A DNA stretch of 64,000 nucleotides from an uncultured Lachnoclostridium sp. (GTDB lineage: Bacteria > Bacillota > Clostridia > Lachnospirales > Lachnospiraceae): contig CAMMSL010000006.1 of the NCBI GenBank assembly GCA_946499505.1, positions 51,840 to 115,839 on the forward strand, written 5' to 3'. Shown here one piece after another: positions 46,707 to 54,957 of this stretch. The translations under genes were made by a program, and so were the position numbers. The notes under the pieces are model-generated. The model was not told the DNA's origin, made no database searches, and saw only the letters and a program-made list of their open reading frames with translations. Position 1 is the first letter of the stretch. Every line of letters begins with the position of its first letter.

Positions 46707-48119
46707 ATGGGCGGTTTTTTTGGCGTTGCATCGAAGCATGACTGTGTACTTGAGCTTTTTTACGGAGTGGATTATCATTCCCATCTCGGAACGAGAAGAG
46801 GAGGAATGGCGGTCTATGGAAAAGACGGCTTCAACCGTGCAATCCACAATATAGAAAATTCTCCGTTCCGTACGAAATTTGAGCGGGATGTGGAGGAACT
46901 GGAAGGAAACTTAGGCATCGGCTGTATCTCGGATTATGAACCCCAGCCGCTGCTTCTGCAGTCTCATCTGGGGAGCTTTGCCATCACGACGATCGGCAAG
47001 ATCAACAATCAGGATGAAATCTTGGAGAAAGCGTACAAGGATGGAAGGTCTCATTTCCTTGAAATGAGCGGCGGACAGATCAATGCCACAGAGCTGATCG
47101 GCTCCCTTATCTGCCGGAAGAGCTCGATCGTGGAAGGGATACAGTATGCGCAGGAGATGGTGAACGGTTCCTTAAGTCTGCTGATCATGACAAAGGACGG
47201 CATCTATGCGGCGAGAGACCGGTATGGAAGGACGCCGGTCGTAATCGGAAAAAAAGAGGACGCCTACTGTGTATCTTTTGAGAACTTTGCTTATCTGAAC
47301 CTTGGATATAATCATGACCGGGAACTGGGACCGGGAGAGATTGCATATATTACGCCGGAGAGTGTGGAGACGCTTGTACAGCCGGGAGAAAAGATGCGGA
47401 TCTGTTCTTTCCTCTGGGTATATTACGGGTATCCGACTTCTTCCTATGAAGGAGTCAATGTAGAGGAGATGCGCTATCACTGCGGAAGTATGCTGGCGAA
47501 GAGAGACGGGGATTCCGTGCATCCGGATATCGTGGCCGGCGTGCCGGATTCCGGTGTGGCTCATGCCATCGGCTATTCCAATGAGTCAGGTATTCCGTAT
47601 GCAAGACCGTTTATCAAATATACGCCTACATGGCCCAGATCCTTTATGCCGACGAACCAGAGCCAGAGAGATCTGATCGCCCGCATGAAGCTGATCCCTG
47701 TGCAGGCGCTTATTGAGAATAAGAAACTGCTGTTAATTGATGATTCAATTGTGCGGGGCACACAGCTCAGAGAAACGACAGAATTCCTCTACCGGAGCGG
47801 TGCAAAAGAAGTTCATGTGCGTCCGGCGTGTCCGCCTCTTGTGTTCGGCTGTAAATATCTGAACTTTTCTCGTTCCAAATCAGATATGGAACTGATCACC
47901 AGACGTGTGATCCGGGAACAGGAGGGAGATAACTGTCCGGAGGAAGTGCTTGAAGAATACACAAATCCGGATTCCTGCAGATACGCGAAGATGATCGAGG
48001 AGATCCGCAGGATCCAGAACTTTACAACACTGAGATTCCACAGACTGGATGACCTTCTGGCGTCCATCGGTCTGGAACCGTGTAAAGTGTGTACCTATTG
48101 CTTCAGCGGGAAAGAGTAA
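46707..48119 (+). CDS. PurF-like amidophosphoribosyltransferase paralogue without the catalytic Cys
   Basis: A 470-residue protein with the two domains of glutamine phosphoribosylpyrophosphate amidotransferase. The N-terminus reads MGGFFGVASK, whereas active PurF begins with Cys-Gly after processing, so the Ntn-hydrolase nucleophile is replaced by Gly. The phosphoribosyltransferase half keeps the PRPP loop LLLIDDSIVRGTQL. Cysteines in RPACPPLVFGC and PCKVCTYC match PurF Fe-S ligands. AAGGAGG sits 6 nt before ATG 46707; earlier in-frame starts have no site. It may use ammonia or be regulatory. Confidence 0.85.
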   Translation: MGGFFGVASKHDCVLELFYGVDYHSHLGTRRGGMAVYGKDGFNRAIHNIENSPFRTKFERDVEELEGNLGIGCISDYEPQPLLLQSHLGSFAITTIGKINNQDEILEKAYKDGRSHFLEMSGGQINATELIGSLICRKSSIVEGIQYAQEMVNGSLSLLIMTKDGIYAARDRYGRTPVVIGKKEDAYCVSFENFAYLNLGYNHDRELGPGEIAYITPESVETLVQPGEKMRICSFLWVYYGYPTSSYEGVNVEEMRYHCGSMLAKRDGDSVHPDIVAGVPDSGVAHAIGYSNESGIPYARPFIKYTPTWPRSFMPTNQSQRDLIARMKLIPVQALIENKKLLLIDDSIVRGTQLRETTEFLYRSGAKEVHVRPACPPLVFGCKYLNFSRSKSDMELITRRVIREQEGDNCPEEVLEEYTNPDSCRYAKMIEEIRRIQNFTTLRFHRLDDLLASIGLEPCKVCTYCFSGKE

Positions 48120-48132
48120 GTTTTTGGCAGAA

Positions 48133-48188
48133 TGCCCGGCAGACATAGTTTTACATTGTTCTGCCGGGCATAACTGTGTCTGATTTTT
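48133..48188 (+). terminator. Terminator region after the PurF-like gene
   Basis: TGCCCGGCAGA (48133-48143) pairs perfectly with TCTGCCGGGCA (48160-48170). An overlapping second stem, GACATAGTT (48142-48150) with AACTGTGTC (48172-48180), is followed by ATTTTT. The T-run belongs to the second stem. Confidence 0.6.
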
Positions 48189-48209
48189 GTGAGTACAGGA
48201 GAGTTAAGA

Positions 48210-49610
48210 ATGTTTAGTTCAGAAGGAAAAGAGAAGAATCTCGGAATTGACTGGGGAAGGTTCTACATGACTGTCATAGGGCTGGTGGTTCCTATGGCGC
48301 TCCAGAACCTGATCAATGTGGGAGTCACAGCGGCTGATGTCGTCATGCTCGGCGCAGTGGGAGAGACAGCGCTCTCGGGGGCTTCCCTTGCAGGACAGAT
48401 GCAGTATATCATGACCCTTTTTCTCTTCGGACTTACCTCGGGCGCTACAGTCCTGACAGCGCAGTACTGGGGCAAAGGCGACAGAGAGACGATTGAGAAG
48501 ATCCTCGGCATGACAGTAAAAGCGGCGGTTCTTGTGACAGCTCTGTTTACAGTGGCAGCGCTTGCGGTGCCGTCACTGTTGATGCAGATTTTCACTTCAG
48601 ATCCGGCCGTGATCGCAGAAGGAGTAAAGTATCTGCGTATCGTCGCATTTACCTATATCATGATCGGAGTGACGCAGGCTTATCTCTATGTAATGCGCAG
48701 TGTGGAGCGGGTAGTAGTGGCGACAGTCGTGTATCTCTGTTCCCTGCTCTGTAATATTGTGATGAACTCTATCTTTATTTTCGGCCTGTTCGGGCTGCCG
48801 GCAATGGGTGTCTCCGGAGCGGCACTGGGAACTCTGTGCGCTCGTATTCTTGAAGTGATATTGACGGCGGGATATGCCCGGCTTTTTAATAAGGAGATCA
48901 AGCTCCGTCCGAAATATATCCTGCACACGGACAGGACGCTGTTCCGCGACTTTATGAAATATGCCCTTCCGGTCGTCGCAAACGAAGTCATGTGGGGAAT
49001 GGGGACTGCCGCCAATACGGCAATTCTGGGACATCTGGGAAGCGCGGCCGTGGCGGCAAATTCTGTGGCTCAGGTTGCGAGACAGCTTGCAACGGTAGTA
49101 TCCTTCGGCCTGTCCAGTGCGGCAGCAATCTATCTGGGCAAGACGATCGGTGAGAGAAAGCTGGAACATGCCCGCGCTTATGCAAAACGCTTTATTGTAC
49201 TCAGTCTGGTCATGGGAGTTCTGGGCGGGGTGGTCATACTGGCTGTATCAGGTCCGGCGGCAGCGGCACTTTCGCTTACAGATACAGCAAAAGGATACCT
49301 GAGGATCATGTTCTATGTCATGTCCTATTTTGTGATCGCGCAGGCGTTTAACACGACCATGGTGGTGGGAATCTTCCGCTCGGGAGGAGATACCCGTTTC
49401 GGGCTGATCATGGATGTGAGCACGATGTGGGGCTGCTCTATCCTGCTTGGATTTATAGCGGCGTTTGTCCTGAAACTTAGCGTTCCGGCCGTATATGTGA
49501 TCCTGATGAGCGATGAGATCATCAAGATCCCGATTTCGCTGTGGCGATATCGGAGTTATAAGTGGCTGAAAGATGTGACAAGGACAGAAGTTCAGGAGAA
49601 TGAAGGCTGA
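48210..49610 (+). CDS. MATE family efflux transporter
   Basis: A 466-residue MATE exporter with about twelve helices, opening with VIGLVVPMALQNLINVGVTA followed by ADVVMLG. AGGAG lies 8 nt before ATG 48210; the GTG at 48189 is upstream of that site. It is transcribed separately from the PurF-like gene because of the intervening hairpins. It is the third MATE protein in the window. Substrate unknown. Confidence 0.9.
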   Translation: MFSSEGKEKNLGIDWGRFYMTVIGLVVPMALQNLINVGVTAADVVMLGAVGETALSGASLAGQMQYIMTLFLFGLTSGATVLTAQYWGKGDRETIEKILGMTVKAAVLVTALFTVAALAVPSLLMQIFTSDPAVIAEGVKYLRIVAFTYIMIGVTQAYLYVMRSVERVVVATVVYLCSLLCNIVMNSIFIFGLFGLPAMGVSGAALGTLCARILEVILTAGYARLFNKEIKLRPKYILHTDRTLFRDFMKYALPVVANEVMWGMGTAANTAILGHLGSAAVAANSVAQVARQLATVVSFGLSSAAAIYLGKTIGERKLEHARAYAKRFIVLSLVMGVLGGVVILAVSGPAAAALSLTDTAKGYLRIMFYVMSYFVIAQAFNTTMVVGIFRSGGDTRFGLIMDVSTMWGCSILLGFIAAFVLKLSVPAVYVILMSDEIIKIPISLWRYRSYKWLKDVTRTEVQENEG

Positions 49611-49648
49611 GCATATATGATGTCGGCGTCAGGAGCTTTTGACTGTAA

Positions 49649-49708
49649 TTGACAAAACGGTTGAAAAACGGTATCATTTATAAAAAATAACCGTTTTACA
49701 ACCGTTTT
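49649..49708. promoter_or_regulatory. Promoter with double inverted operator of the XRE-Uma2 gene
   Basis: TTGACA (49649-49654) and TATCAT (49672-49677) are spaced by 17 bp. The spacer holds AAAACGGTTG (49654-49663) and AAAACGGTA (49665-49673), and the mirror set TAACCGTTTT (49688-49697) and CAACCGTTTT (49699-49708) follows. The two 20-bp arms are nearly perfect inverted copies. This is a classic autorepression layout. Confidence 0.8.
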
Positions 49709-49744
49709 CTATTGCGAGTCTATGACTGCAGAAAGGAGAAAGCT

Positions 49745-50593
49745 ATGAATCTGGAGCAGCTGAAATACTTTAAAGAGAAGAACGGATACACATTCGCACA
49801 GCTCGCTGAGCTCTCAGGCGTGCCTCAGGGAACGATCCAGAAGATATTTAACGGGGAGACGCGGACGCCGAGAAATAAGACGCTTCGTGCTCTGGAGTTT
49901 GTCATGAAGAACGAGCAGCAGAATGATATGCCGGACGGCAGAAAAGATTCTGAGGAGGAGCTATTGGGATATACTTACGGCAGGAAGTTCGGCAGTTCAG
50001 ATCTCGTCTGTGAACCATCTACAGTGTACAAGGCGAAACCGGGCGGGTATACGCTGGATGATTACTATGCGATTCCGGACAACAGGCGGGTGGAGCTGAT
50101 CGACGGCGTGATCTACGATATGGCCGCGCCAAGTATGATCCATCAGTATATTATCATGCGTTTATGCAGTGAACTCTACGGGTATGTTGAAAAGAACGGA
50201 GGAGACTGCGTGGTTCTTCCGTCTCCTCTCGATGTCCAGATCGACTGTGATGACCGGTCAATGCTTGAGCCGGATCTTGTTGTGGTCTGTGATCCGTCGA
50301 AACGCACCAGAAGATGTATTATGGGCGCCCCAGACCTGGTCGTGGAGATCCTTTCCCCGTCATCTACCCGTATGGACACGAAGATCAAGCTTGGCAAGTA
50401 TGCAACAGCAGGAGTCAGAGAGTACTGGCTGATCGATCCGGACCGGGAACGGGTATGTGTGTACTGGACTCCTGAGGAGGATATTGCGGCGGTATACGGA
50501 CCTCAGGACGATATACCGGTGGGAATCTTCGGCGGCGAGTTTTGCGTGCCGATGAGCCGGATCTTCGAACAGATCAGGCTGATGGGGGTCTGA
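49745..50593 (+). CDS. XRE helix-turn-helix fused to a Uma2-type endonuclease domain
   Basis: A 282-residue fusion. Residues 1-58 form a XRE helix-turn-helix (YTFAQLAELSGVPQGTIQKI). Residues about 98-278 form a Uma2/DUF820 PD-(D/E)XK domain with YYAIPDNRRVELIDGVIYDM, EPDLVVVCDP, APDLVVEILSPSS and YATAGVREYWLIDP. Uma2 proteins are predicted restriction-like nucleases with unclear biology. AAAGGAG precedes ATG 49745. The gene stands alone behind an operator that its own XRE domain probably binds. Confidence 0.88.
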   Translation: MNLEQLKYFKEKNGYTFAQLAELSGVPQGTIQKIFNGETRTPRNKTLRALEFVMKNEQQNDMPDGRKDSEEELLGYTYGRKFGSSDLVCEPSTVYKAKPGGYTLDDYYAIPDNRRVELIDGVIYDMAAPSMIHQYIIMRLCSELYGYVEKNGGDCVVLPSPLDVQIDCDDRSMLEPDLVVVCDPSKRTRRCIMGAPDLVVEILSPSSTRMDTKIKLGKYATAGVREYWLIDPDRERVCVYWTPEEDIAAVYGPQDDIPVGIFGGEFCVPMSRIFEQIRLMGV

Positions 50594-50647
50594 AAACGAC
50601 AAAAGTCGAAAACCTGATTTAAAATATGTACAAAAGCATCTGTAGTG

Positions 50648-50692
50648 TGGTATACTACCTCATGTGGCGGATTCTGACAGTCTCTGTCAGAA
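50648..50692 (+). promoter_or_regulatory. Extended -10 promoter and palindrome of the mrp gene
   Basis: TGGTATACT (50648-50656) is an extended -10 element with no clear -35 box. A perfect 9-bp inverted repeat TTCTGACAG-TCT-CTGTCAGAA (50672-50692) lies a few bases after the expected transcription start and could be an operator or an RNA hairpin. Confidence 0.55.
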
Positions 50693-50723
50693 CAAGTCTT
50701 AGAAAGAAGGAAGGTTATTAATC

Positions 50724-51554
50724 ATGGCAGAAGAACAGAATACAAATGAATGCACAGAAGAATCCTGTGCAGGCTGTGCTCATGCAGATACGTGCAGCAG
50801 CAAGAAGACAGACTTCCGCGAGCCGGCGAATATGTACTCTTCGATCAAGAAAGTGATCGGAGTTGTCAGCGGCAAGGGAGGAGTCGGAAAATCGCTTGTT
50901 ACAGCGTCTCTTGCGAGAATGATGAGAGAAAAAGGATATAAAGTCGGCATCCTTGACGCGGATATCACAGGACCGTCTATTCCGAAGATGTACGGCGTCC
51001 ACACAAAAGCGGCTGCGACAGAAGAGAATATTATTCCGTGTACGGCGAAAGACGGCACAAAGATCATGTCTGTCAATCTGCTTCTGGAGGATGAGTCAGC
51101 TCCGGTTATCTGGAGAGGTCCGATCATTGCGAGTGTTGTGAAGCAGTTCTGGACAGACGTTATGTGGGGAGAACTTGATTATCTCTTTGTAGATATGCCG
51201 CCGGGAACAGGCGATGTACCGCTGACTGTATTCCAGTCTCTTCCGGTAGACGGCGTAGTTATCGTTACTTCACCGCAGGATCTTGTACAGATGATCGTGA
51301 AGAAAGCGGCTAACATGGCAGAACAGATGAATATTCCGGTGCTTGGCATTGTGGAGAACTACAGTTATGTGAAATGTCCGGACTGCAGCAAAGAGATCAA
51401 AGTATTCGGTGAGAGCAATATCGAACAGATCGCAGCAGAGATGGGCGTTCTGGTTCTCGGAAAGATGCCGATCGATATGGATCTGGCAAAAGCAGTTGAG
51501 GAGGAGCGCTTCTACGAAGTGACAAATCCATATATGAATGATGCAGAGCTTTAA
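50724..51554 (+). CDS. mrp: Mrp/NBP35-type Fe-S cluster carrier ATPase
   Basis: A 276-residue P-loop ATPase of the Mrp/ApbC/NBP35 group. The N-terminal cysteines CTEESCAGCAHADTC resemble the extra cluster of Nbp35. It has deviant Walker A GKGGVGKS, then DADITGPSIPKMYG, DMPPGTGDVPL, and the C-terminal CPDCSKE, the CxxC that holds a bridging cluster between two subunits. It probably carries or inserts 4Fe-4S clusters. It is monocistronic with its own palindrome and terminator. Confidence 0.92.
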   Translation: MAEEQNTNECTEESCAGCAHADTCSSKKTDFREPANMYSSIKKVIGVVSGKGGVGKSLVTASLARMMREKGYKVGILDADITGPSIPKMYGVHTKAAATEENIIPCTAKDGTKIMSVNLLLEDESAPVIWRGPIIASVVKQFWTDVMWGELDYLFVDMPPGTGDVPLTVFQSLPVDGVVIVTSPQDLVQMIVKKAANMAEQMNIPVLGIVENYSYVKCPDCSKEIKVFGESNIEQIAAEMGVLVLGKMPIDMDLAKAVEEERFYEVTNPYMNDAEL

Positions 51555-51587
51555 GGCAGAGTAGTGATGCATTGAGACAGAAGGCTT

Positions 51588-51643
51588 CAGCCTGCAGCAA
51601 ACAGTAAAGATACAGATTACAGTTTGTCTGCAGGCTGTTTTTG
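51588..51643 (+). terminator. Terminator of mrp
   Basis: CAGCCTGCAG (51588-51597) pairs perfectly with CTGCAGGCTG (51628-51637), extended by AAAC/GTTT inside, and five T follow. Confidence 0.88.
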
Positions 51644-51677
51644 CGATTGCGATTAGAATTAGTCAGGAGGAGATTGT

Positions 51678-52673
51678 TTGACAGGAGAAAAAATATTTTT
51701 GTGGCAGGATGGCGAATACCATTATCCTGCGGCATATGGTTTTGTACCGTTTATGACCAGCTATATCCACGAAGATCATGACGTTCATCCGGCTATGATC
51801 GTTGTGCCGGGCGGAGCATACCGCAATGCATCTCCGTCGGAGGGACATCTCCCGGCCAGGGAGTTTTACCGCGCCGGCTATAATGTGTTTGTGCTGGCTT
51901 ATACGGTGAATCTGCTGGATGAGCCGCTGAAACTGCAGCCGCTCCACGATATTTCACGGGCGGTACGCATAATCCGGGCTGGAGCAGAAAAATATGCGGT
52001 CGATCCGGAGCAGATCGCACTGTGCGGATTCTCGGCAGGAGGGCACCTCTGTGCAAGTCTGTGCGTGCATTGCGGGGATATCGCAGATCAGGATCCGAAG
52101 TATCAGGAAGTATCCAATCGCCCGGATGCAGCTATCCTGTCGTATCCGGTGATCACATCCGGCGAATTTGCGCATCGGGATTCCATGGTTGCACTGCTGG
52201 GGAGTGAGCCGACGGAGAAAGAGTTGGAGTACATGTCTCTGGAAAAACATGTGACGGCGGATACACCGTCCTGTTTTCTCTGGCAGACCGTGACAGATGC
52301 TACAGTCCCTGTAGAGAACAGCTATCTTTTTGCAGAGGCATGCCGGAAAAACGGAGTCCGCTTCGCACATCATGTGTTTTCAGAAGGGGTACATGGTATG
52401 TCTATAGCTACAGAACAGTGGCTGGAGAGAGAGTTTGGCGTCCCTTATACACTGGAACAGATCCGGCTGCTGGCAGATGCTGTTTCCGAAGGGAAAACAT
52501 CTTATCCGAAAGAAAAAGGTGCTGAGATACTTGAGGATTTCGGGCTGAACGGGCAGAAAAAAGAAAAATGGACGCCCGAACAAAAAGATGCAATCCGTGA
52601 TACTTTGAAAGAAGTGGGAATCTGGCCTCGGCTTGCCGAAGAATGGCTGGACAAAATATGGAAGAAGAAATGA
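51678..52673 (+). CDS. Alpha/beta-hydrolase, xylan-esterase/BD-FAE-like
   Basis: A 331-residue hydrolase. It has the oxyanion region VVPGGAYRNASPSEG, nucleophile elbow CGFSAGGHLCASL, acid in TDATVP and His in EGVHGMS, as in bacterial acetyl-xylan esterase-like enzymes. A C-terminal extension (about 275-331) is helical and charged. It starts with TTG 51678, with AGGAGGAG upstream. There is no signal peptide, so it acts on imported acetylated sugars. It is followed 30 bp later by the phosphatase-fold gene. Confidence 0.85.
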   Translation: MTGEKIFLWQDGEYHYPAAYGFVPFMTSYIHEDHDVHPAMIVVPGGAYRNASPSEGHLPAREFYRAGYNVFVLAYTVNLLDEPLKLQPLHDISRAVRIIRAGAEKYAVDPEQIALCGFSAGGHLCASLCVHCGDIADQDPKYQEVSNRPDAAILSYPVITSGEFAHRDSMVALLGSEPTEKELEYMSLEKHVTADTPSCFLWQTVTDATVPVENSYLFAEACRKNGVRFAHHVFSEGVHGMSIATEQWLEREFGVPYTLEQIRLLADAVSEGKTSYPKEKGAEILEDFGLNGQKKEKWTPEQKDAIRDTLKEVGIWPRLAEEWLDKIWKKK

Positions 52674-52703
52674 TATCACTAACAGGTACGAAGGAGAAGA
52701 AAT

Positions 52704-53474
52704 ATGAGATTACTGTTTATCCGGCATGGTGATCCGGATTATGTGCACGATACATTGACAGAGAAAGGACACAAAGAGGCCGCGCTTCTGGCAGAACGTG
52801 CGGAGGACCTGCATCTTGGAGAATGTTATGTCTCTCCATTGGGAAGAGCGCAGGCAACAGCGGGATACAGCATGAAGAAGCTGGGACGCACGGCAAAGAC
52901 ACTGGGATGGCTTCAGGAGTTCCCGGCACAGGTGAATCTCAATCAGGCACCGCAGCTTCTTAAGGCGTTTCCGAATGCAAGGATGGAAGACGGAAAGTAT
53001 GCACCTCATATTGTATGGGATATTATGCCGTCATATTGGGCTGAGCACAGCGAATGTATGGATCCGATACGCTGGAGGGAGTGTGAGATCTGCCGTAATT
53101 CGGACACAGTGGAAATATATGACTATGTGACAGGTGAATTTGATAAGCTTCTGGCGGAGCATGGATACATCAGGGATGGAAGATGCTACAAGGTGGAAAG
53201 AGAAAGTACGGAAACACTCACATTTTTCTGCCATTTTGGTCTCACCTGTGTATTCCTTGCCCATCTGTGGGAGACATCACCGTTTCTGCTCTGGCACAGC
53301 CTTGCGCTTGCCCCCACATCGGTGACAGAAATCGTAACAGAAGAGCGTCAGAAGGGGCTGGCATGTTTCAGAGGTCTCAAGATCGGGGATGTATCACATC
53401 TTGTATTGGGGGACGAGCCGGTCTCTACAGCCGCCAGATTCTGTGAAATATACAGCGGACCGGGACTGCACTGA
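52704..53474 (+). CDS. Histidine phosphatase (phosphoglycerate mutase-like) family protein
   Basis: A 256-residue member of the branch-1 histidine phosphatase superfamily. The catalytic RHG motif is in LLFIRHGDPDYVHD, followed by LTEKGHKEAALLAER and SPLGRAQATA. The second catalytic His is likely in FFCHFGLT. Substrates range from sugar phosphates to nucleotides; none is indicated. It is likely co-transcribed with the esterase. Confidence 0.87.
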   Translation: MRLLFIRHGDPDYVHDTLTEKGHKEAALLAERAEDLHLGECYVSPLGRAQATAGYSMKKLGRTAKTLGWLQEFPAQVNLNQAPQLLKAFPNARMEDGKYAPHIVWDIMPSYWAEHSECMDPIRWRECEICRNSDTVEIYDYVTGEFDKLLAEHGYIRDGRCYKVERESTETLTFFCHFGLTCVFLAHLWETSPFLLWHSLALAPTSVTEIVTEERQKGLACFRGLKIGDVSHLVLGDEPVSTAARFCEIYSGPGLH

Positions 53475-53548
53475 GAAAAATCCTGAGGCAATACCGGATA
53501 TAGGTGCATAGTATAATAGAAAGACTTTAATAAGGAGTTCTTTCTGTT

Positions 53549-54028
53549 ATGGCATATGAAACATTTGAAAAGGTAGAAGGGATTATTCAGGGAATCAACA
53601 GAGGTGACGATTGCTGTTCTATGACATTGTCCGTCATCAGCGACTCTAATATTGTAAATGTGGTCGTATCCGGAGATACAACTGTAGTCGATAATGTACG
53701 GCTGCGCCCTGGTATGCGTATTGCCGCATTCTATGATACGAATCTTCCTACACCGGCCGTATATCCGCCTCAGTACCGGGCAGAGCTGATCACGTCTCTG
53801 AGAAGGGGGCAGCAGGTACTGCTGGATTATTTTGACGATGAGCTTGCATCAGATGACGGTTCACTGAAGCTGAATATAGGGCCGATGACAAATGTGATGA
53901 CACTGAACGGACAGCAGTATACCTGCAGCCCGGAGAATACAGAACTGCTCGTTTATTATACGGCGAGCACATTCAGCATACCTGCACAGACAACGCCCCA
54001 GAAAGTAATTGTGATGTGCCAGTATTAA
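53549..54028 (+). CDS. Conserved-looking protein of unknown function
   Basis: A 159-residue protein with a beta-rich pattern: FEKVEGIIQGINRGDDCCSM, VVVSGDTTVVDN, RPGMRIAAFYDTNLPTP, NIGPMTNVMTLNG. An OB-like fold is possible. There is no signal peptide or membrane segment. TAAGGAG is 12 nt before the ATG. It stands alone between the phosphatase and a shared terminator. I do not recognise the family. Confidence 0.7.
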   Translation: MAYETFEKVEGIIQGINRGDDCCSMTLSVISDSNIVNVVVSGDTTVVDNVRLRPGMRIAAFYDTNLPTPAVYPPQYRAELITSLRRGQQVLLDYFDDELASDDGSLKLNIGPMTNVMTLNGQQYTCSPENTELLVYYTASTFSIPAQTTPQKVIVMCQY

Positions 54029-54048
54029 CAGGAAAATATGGAAAATAT

Positions 54049-54088
54049 GGAAACAGCCTCGGACAGATAGTGGTCAGAGGCTGTTTCC
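54049..54088. terminator. Bidirectional terminator between convergent genes
   Basis: GGAAACAGCCTC (54049-54060) and GAGGCTGTTTCC (54077-54088) form a perfect 12-bp stem, used from both sides: it lies after the 53549 gene and 3 bp after the end of the Spo0A-like gene on the other strand. Confidence 0.8.
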
Positions 54089-54090
54089 TG

Positions 54091-54537
54091 TCACTCTATC
54101 ATTTTCGACAGTCTTATATAGAAAGCACTCAGTGCCTCACAGTACGCATTCGAGATCGGACAAATGACTGCAATGTGTCTGTCTGCAATCTCTACTTCAT
54201 GAGTGAGCTGAATGATATAATCATACATATATTTGAAGAATTCTTTATTGGTGGGTTTCTTATTCCGGTTTGATCGGTTAAAGATGATCTCAAGCAGTTC
54301 GATATTATGAGAATTCCATACGCAGTTTACGATCGTGCGCATATTCTTCTCGACACAGCTCCAGTTTGTATGGAAATGTTTTGCTACGTCAAGATATAAT
54401 GTCTTTGTAATACAGTCGATGCGCTCTTCGTCTTCGAGAATGAGCTGGAGACTGTAGACAACATAATTATACCCTGTGTAGGAACGGCTGACTCCAAAGG
54501 AATCCAGAGTGTTGATAATTATTTTTTCATAATCCAT
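54091..54537 (-). CDS. Stand-alone Spo0A C-terminal DNA-binding domain protein
   Basis: A 148-residue protein resembling only the effector domain of the sporulation master regulator Spo0A. Parallels include GYNYVVYSLQLILEDEERID (Spo0A: GY-YLR-AI), CITKTLYLDVAKHFHTNWSC followed by VEKNMRTIVNCVW (recognition helix region), and KKPTNKEFFKYMYDYI. No receiver domain is encoded upstream. The start is ATG 54537 or 54543 with GAGAGGG nearby. A promoter and two 0A-box-like sites lie upstream. It could compete with or modulate Spo0A. Confidence 0.8.
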   Translation of the reverse strand: MDYEKIIINTLDSFGVSRSYTGYNYVVYSLQLILEDEERIDCITKTLYLDVAKHFHTNWSCVEKNMRTIVNCVWNSHNIELLEIIFNRSNRNKKPTNKEFFKYMYDYIIQLTHEVEIADRHIAVICPISNAYCEALSAFYIRLSKMIE

Positions 54538-54587
54538 CCGCATGCCCTCTCTAATTTGATCTGAGCCGCCTGTTCTTGGGAACACCT

Positions 54588-54646
54588 ATAATATCGTAAA
54601 ATGCAGGTTTTTGTCAGACAAGGAAAAGGATTCGACTCTTTTCGAC
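54588..54646 (-). promoter_or_regulatory. Promoter with two 0A-box-like sites
   Basis: On the minus strand GGTCGAA and AGTCGAA (GTCGAA cores at 54641-54646 and 54631-54636, 10 bp apart) match the Spo0A box TGTCGAA at six of seven positions. CTGACA (54612-54617) and TATTAT (54588-54593) follow with an 18-bp spacer. The boxes sit just upstream of the -35 box, an activating position. Confidence 0.5.
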
Positions 54647-54677
54647 CTGCGGATCCGGAAGGTCTGCGGACGAAAAT

Positions 54678-54722
54678 GACCGCTTCAGTCCTGCATATAT
54701 GATACATGCAGACTGAGCGGTC
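54678..54722 (-). terminator. Terminator after tRNA-Ser
   Basis: GACCGCTCAGTCTGCAT and its partner (54678-54696, with one bulge each) form a long stem downstream of the tRNA on the minus strand, followed by ATTTTCG. Confidence 0.7.
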
Positions 54723-54760
54723 ACGTTCTTATATCTTATAAAGCTATTCAATTGAAGAGC

Positions 54761-54845
54761 GGAGACGGAGGGATTCGAACCCTCGTGCCCCGGAGGGCAA
54801 ACGCATTTCGAGTGCGCCCCGTTATGACCACTTCGATACGTCTCC
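54761..54845 (-). tRNA. tRNA-Ser (anticodon CGA)
   Basis: An 85-nt class II tRNA. The 7-bp acceptor stem GGAGACG/CGTCTCC is perfect, the anticodon loop reads CTCGAAA (anticodon CGA), the long variable arm is TTGCCCTCCGGGGCA-like, and the T arm has GGTTCGAATCC. CCA is not encoded. Confidence 0.95.
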
Positions 54846-54854
54846 TGATTCTAT

Positions 54855-54887
54855 AAGCTGCGGATGCGGATCAGGCATCCACAGCTT
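54855..54887. terminator. Hairpin between the ABC-F gene and tRNA-Ser
   Basis: AAGCTGCGGATG (54855-54866) pairs with CATCCACAGCTT (54876-54887) with one mismatch. It is downstream of the ABC-F gene on the minus strand, but the T-rich tail is on the plus side, so termination direction is unclear. Confidence 0.45.
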
Positions 54888-54957
54888 TATTATTATATCA
54901 GAGTCAGGGGAAAATGAAAACCCTGAAATTGAAAAATCAAGCAAAAAGTGCAGACTA

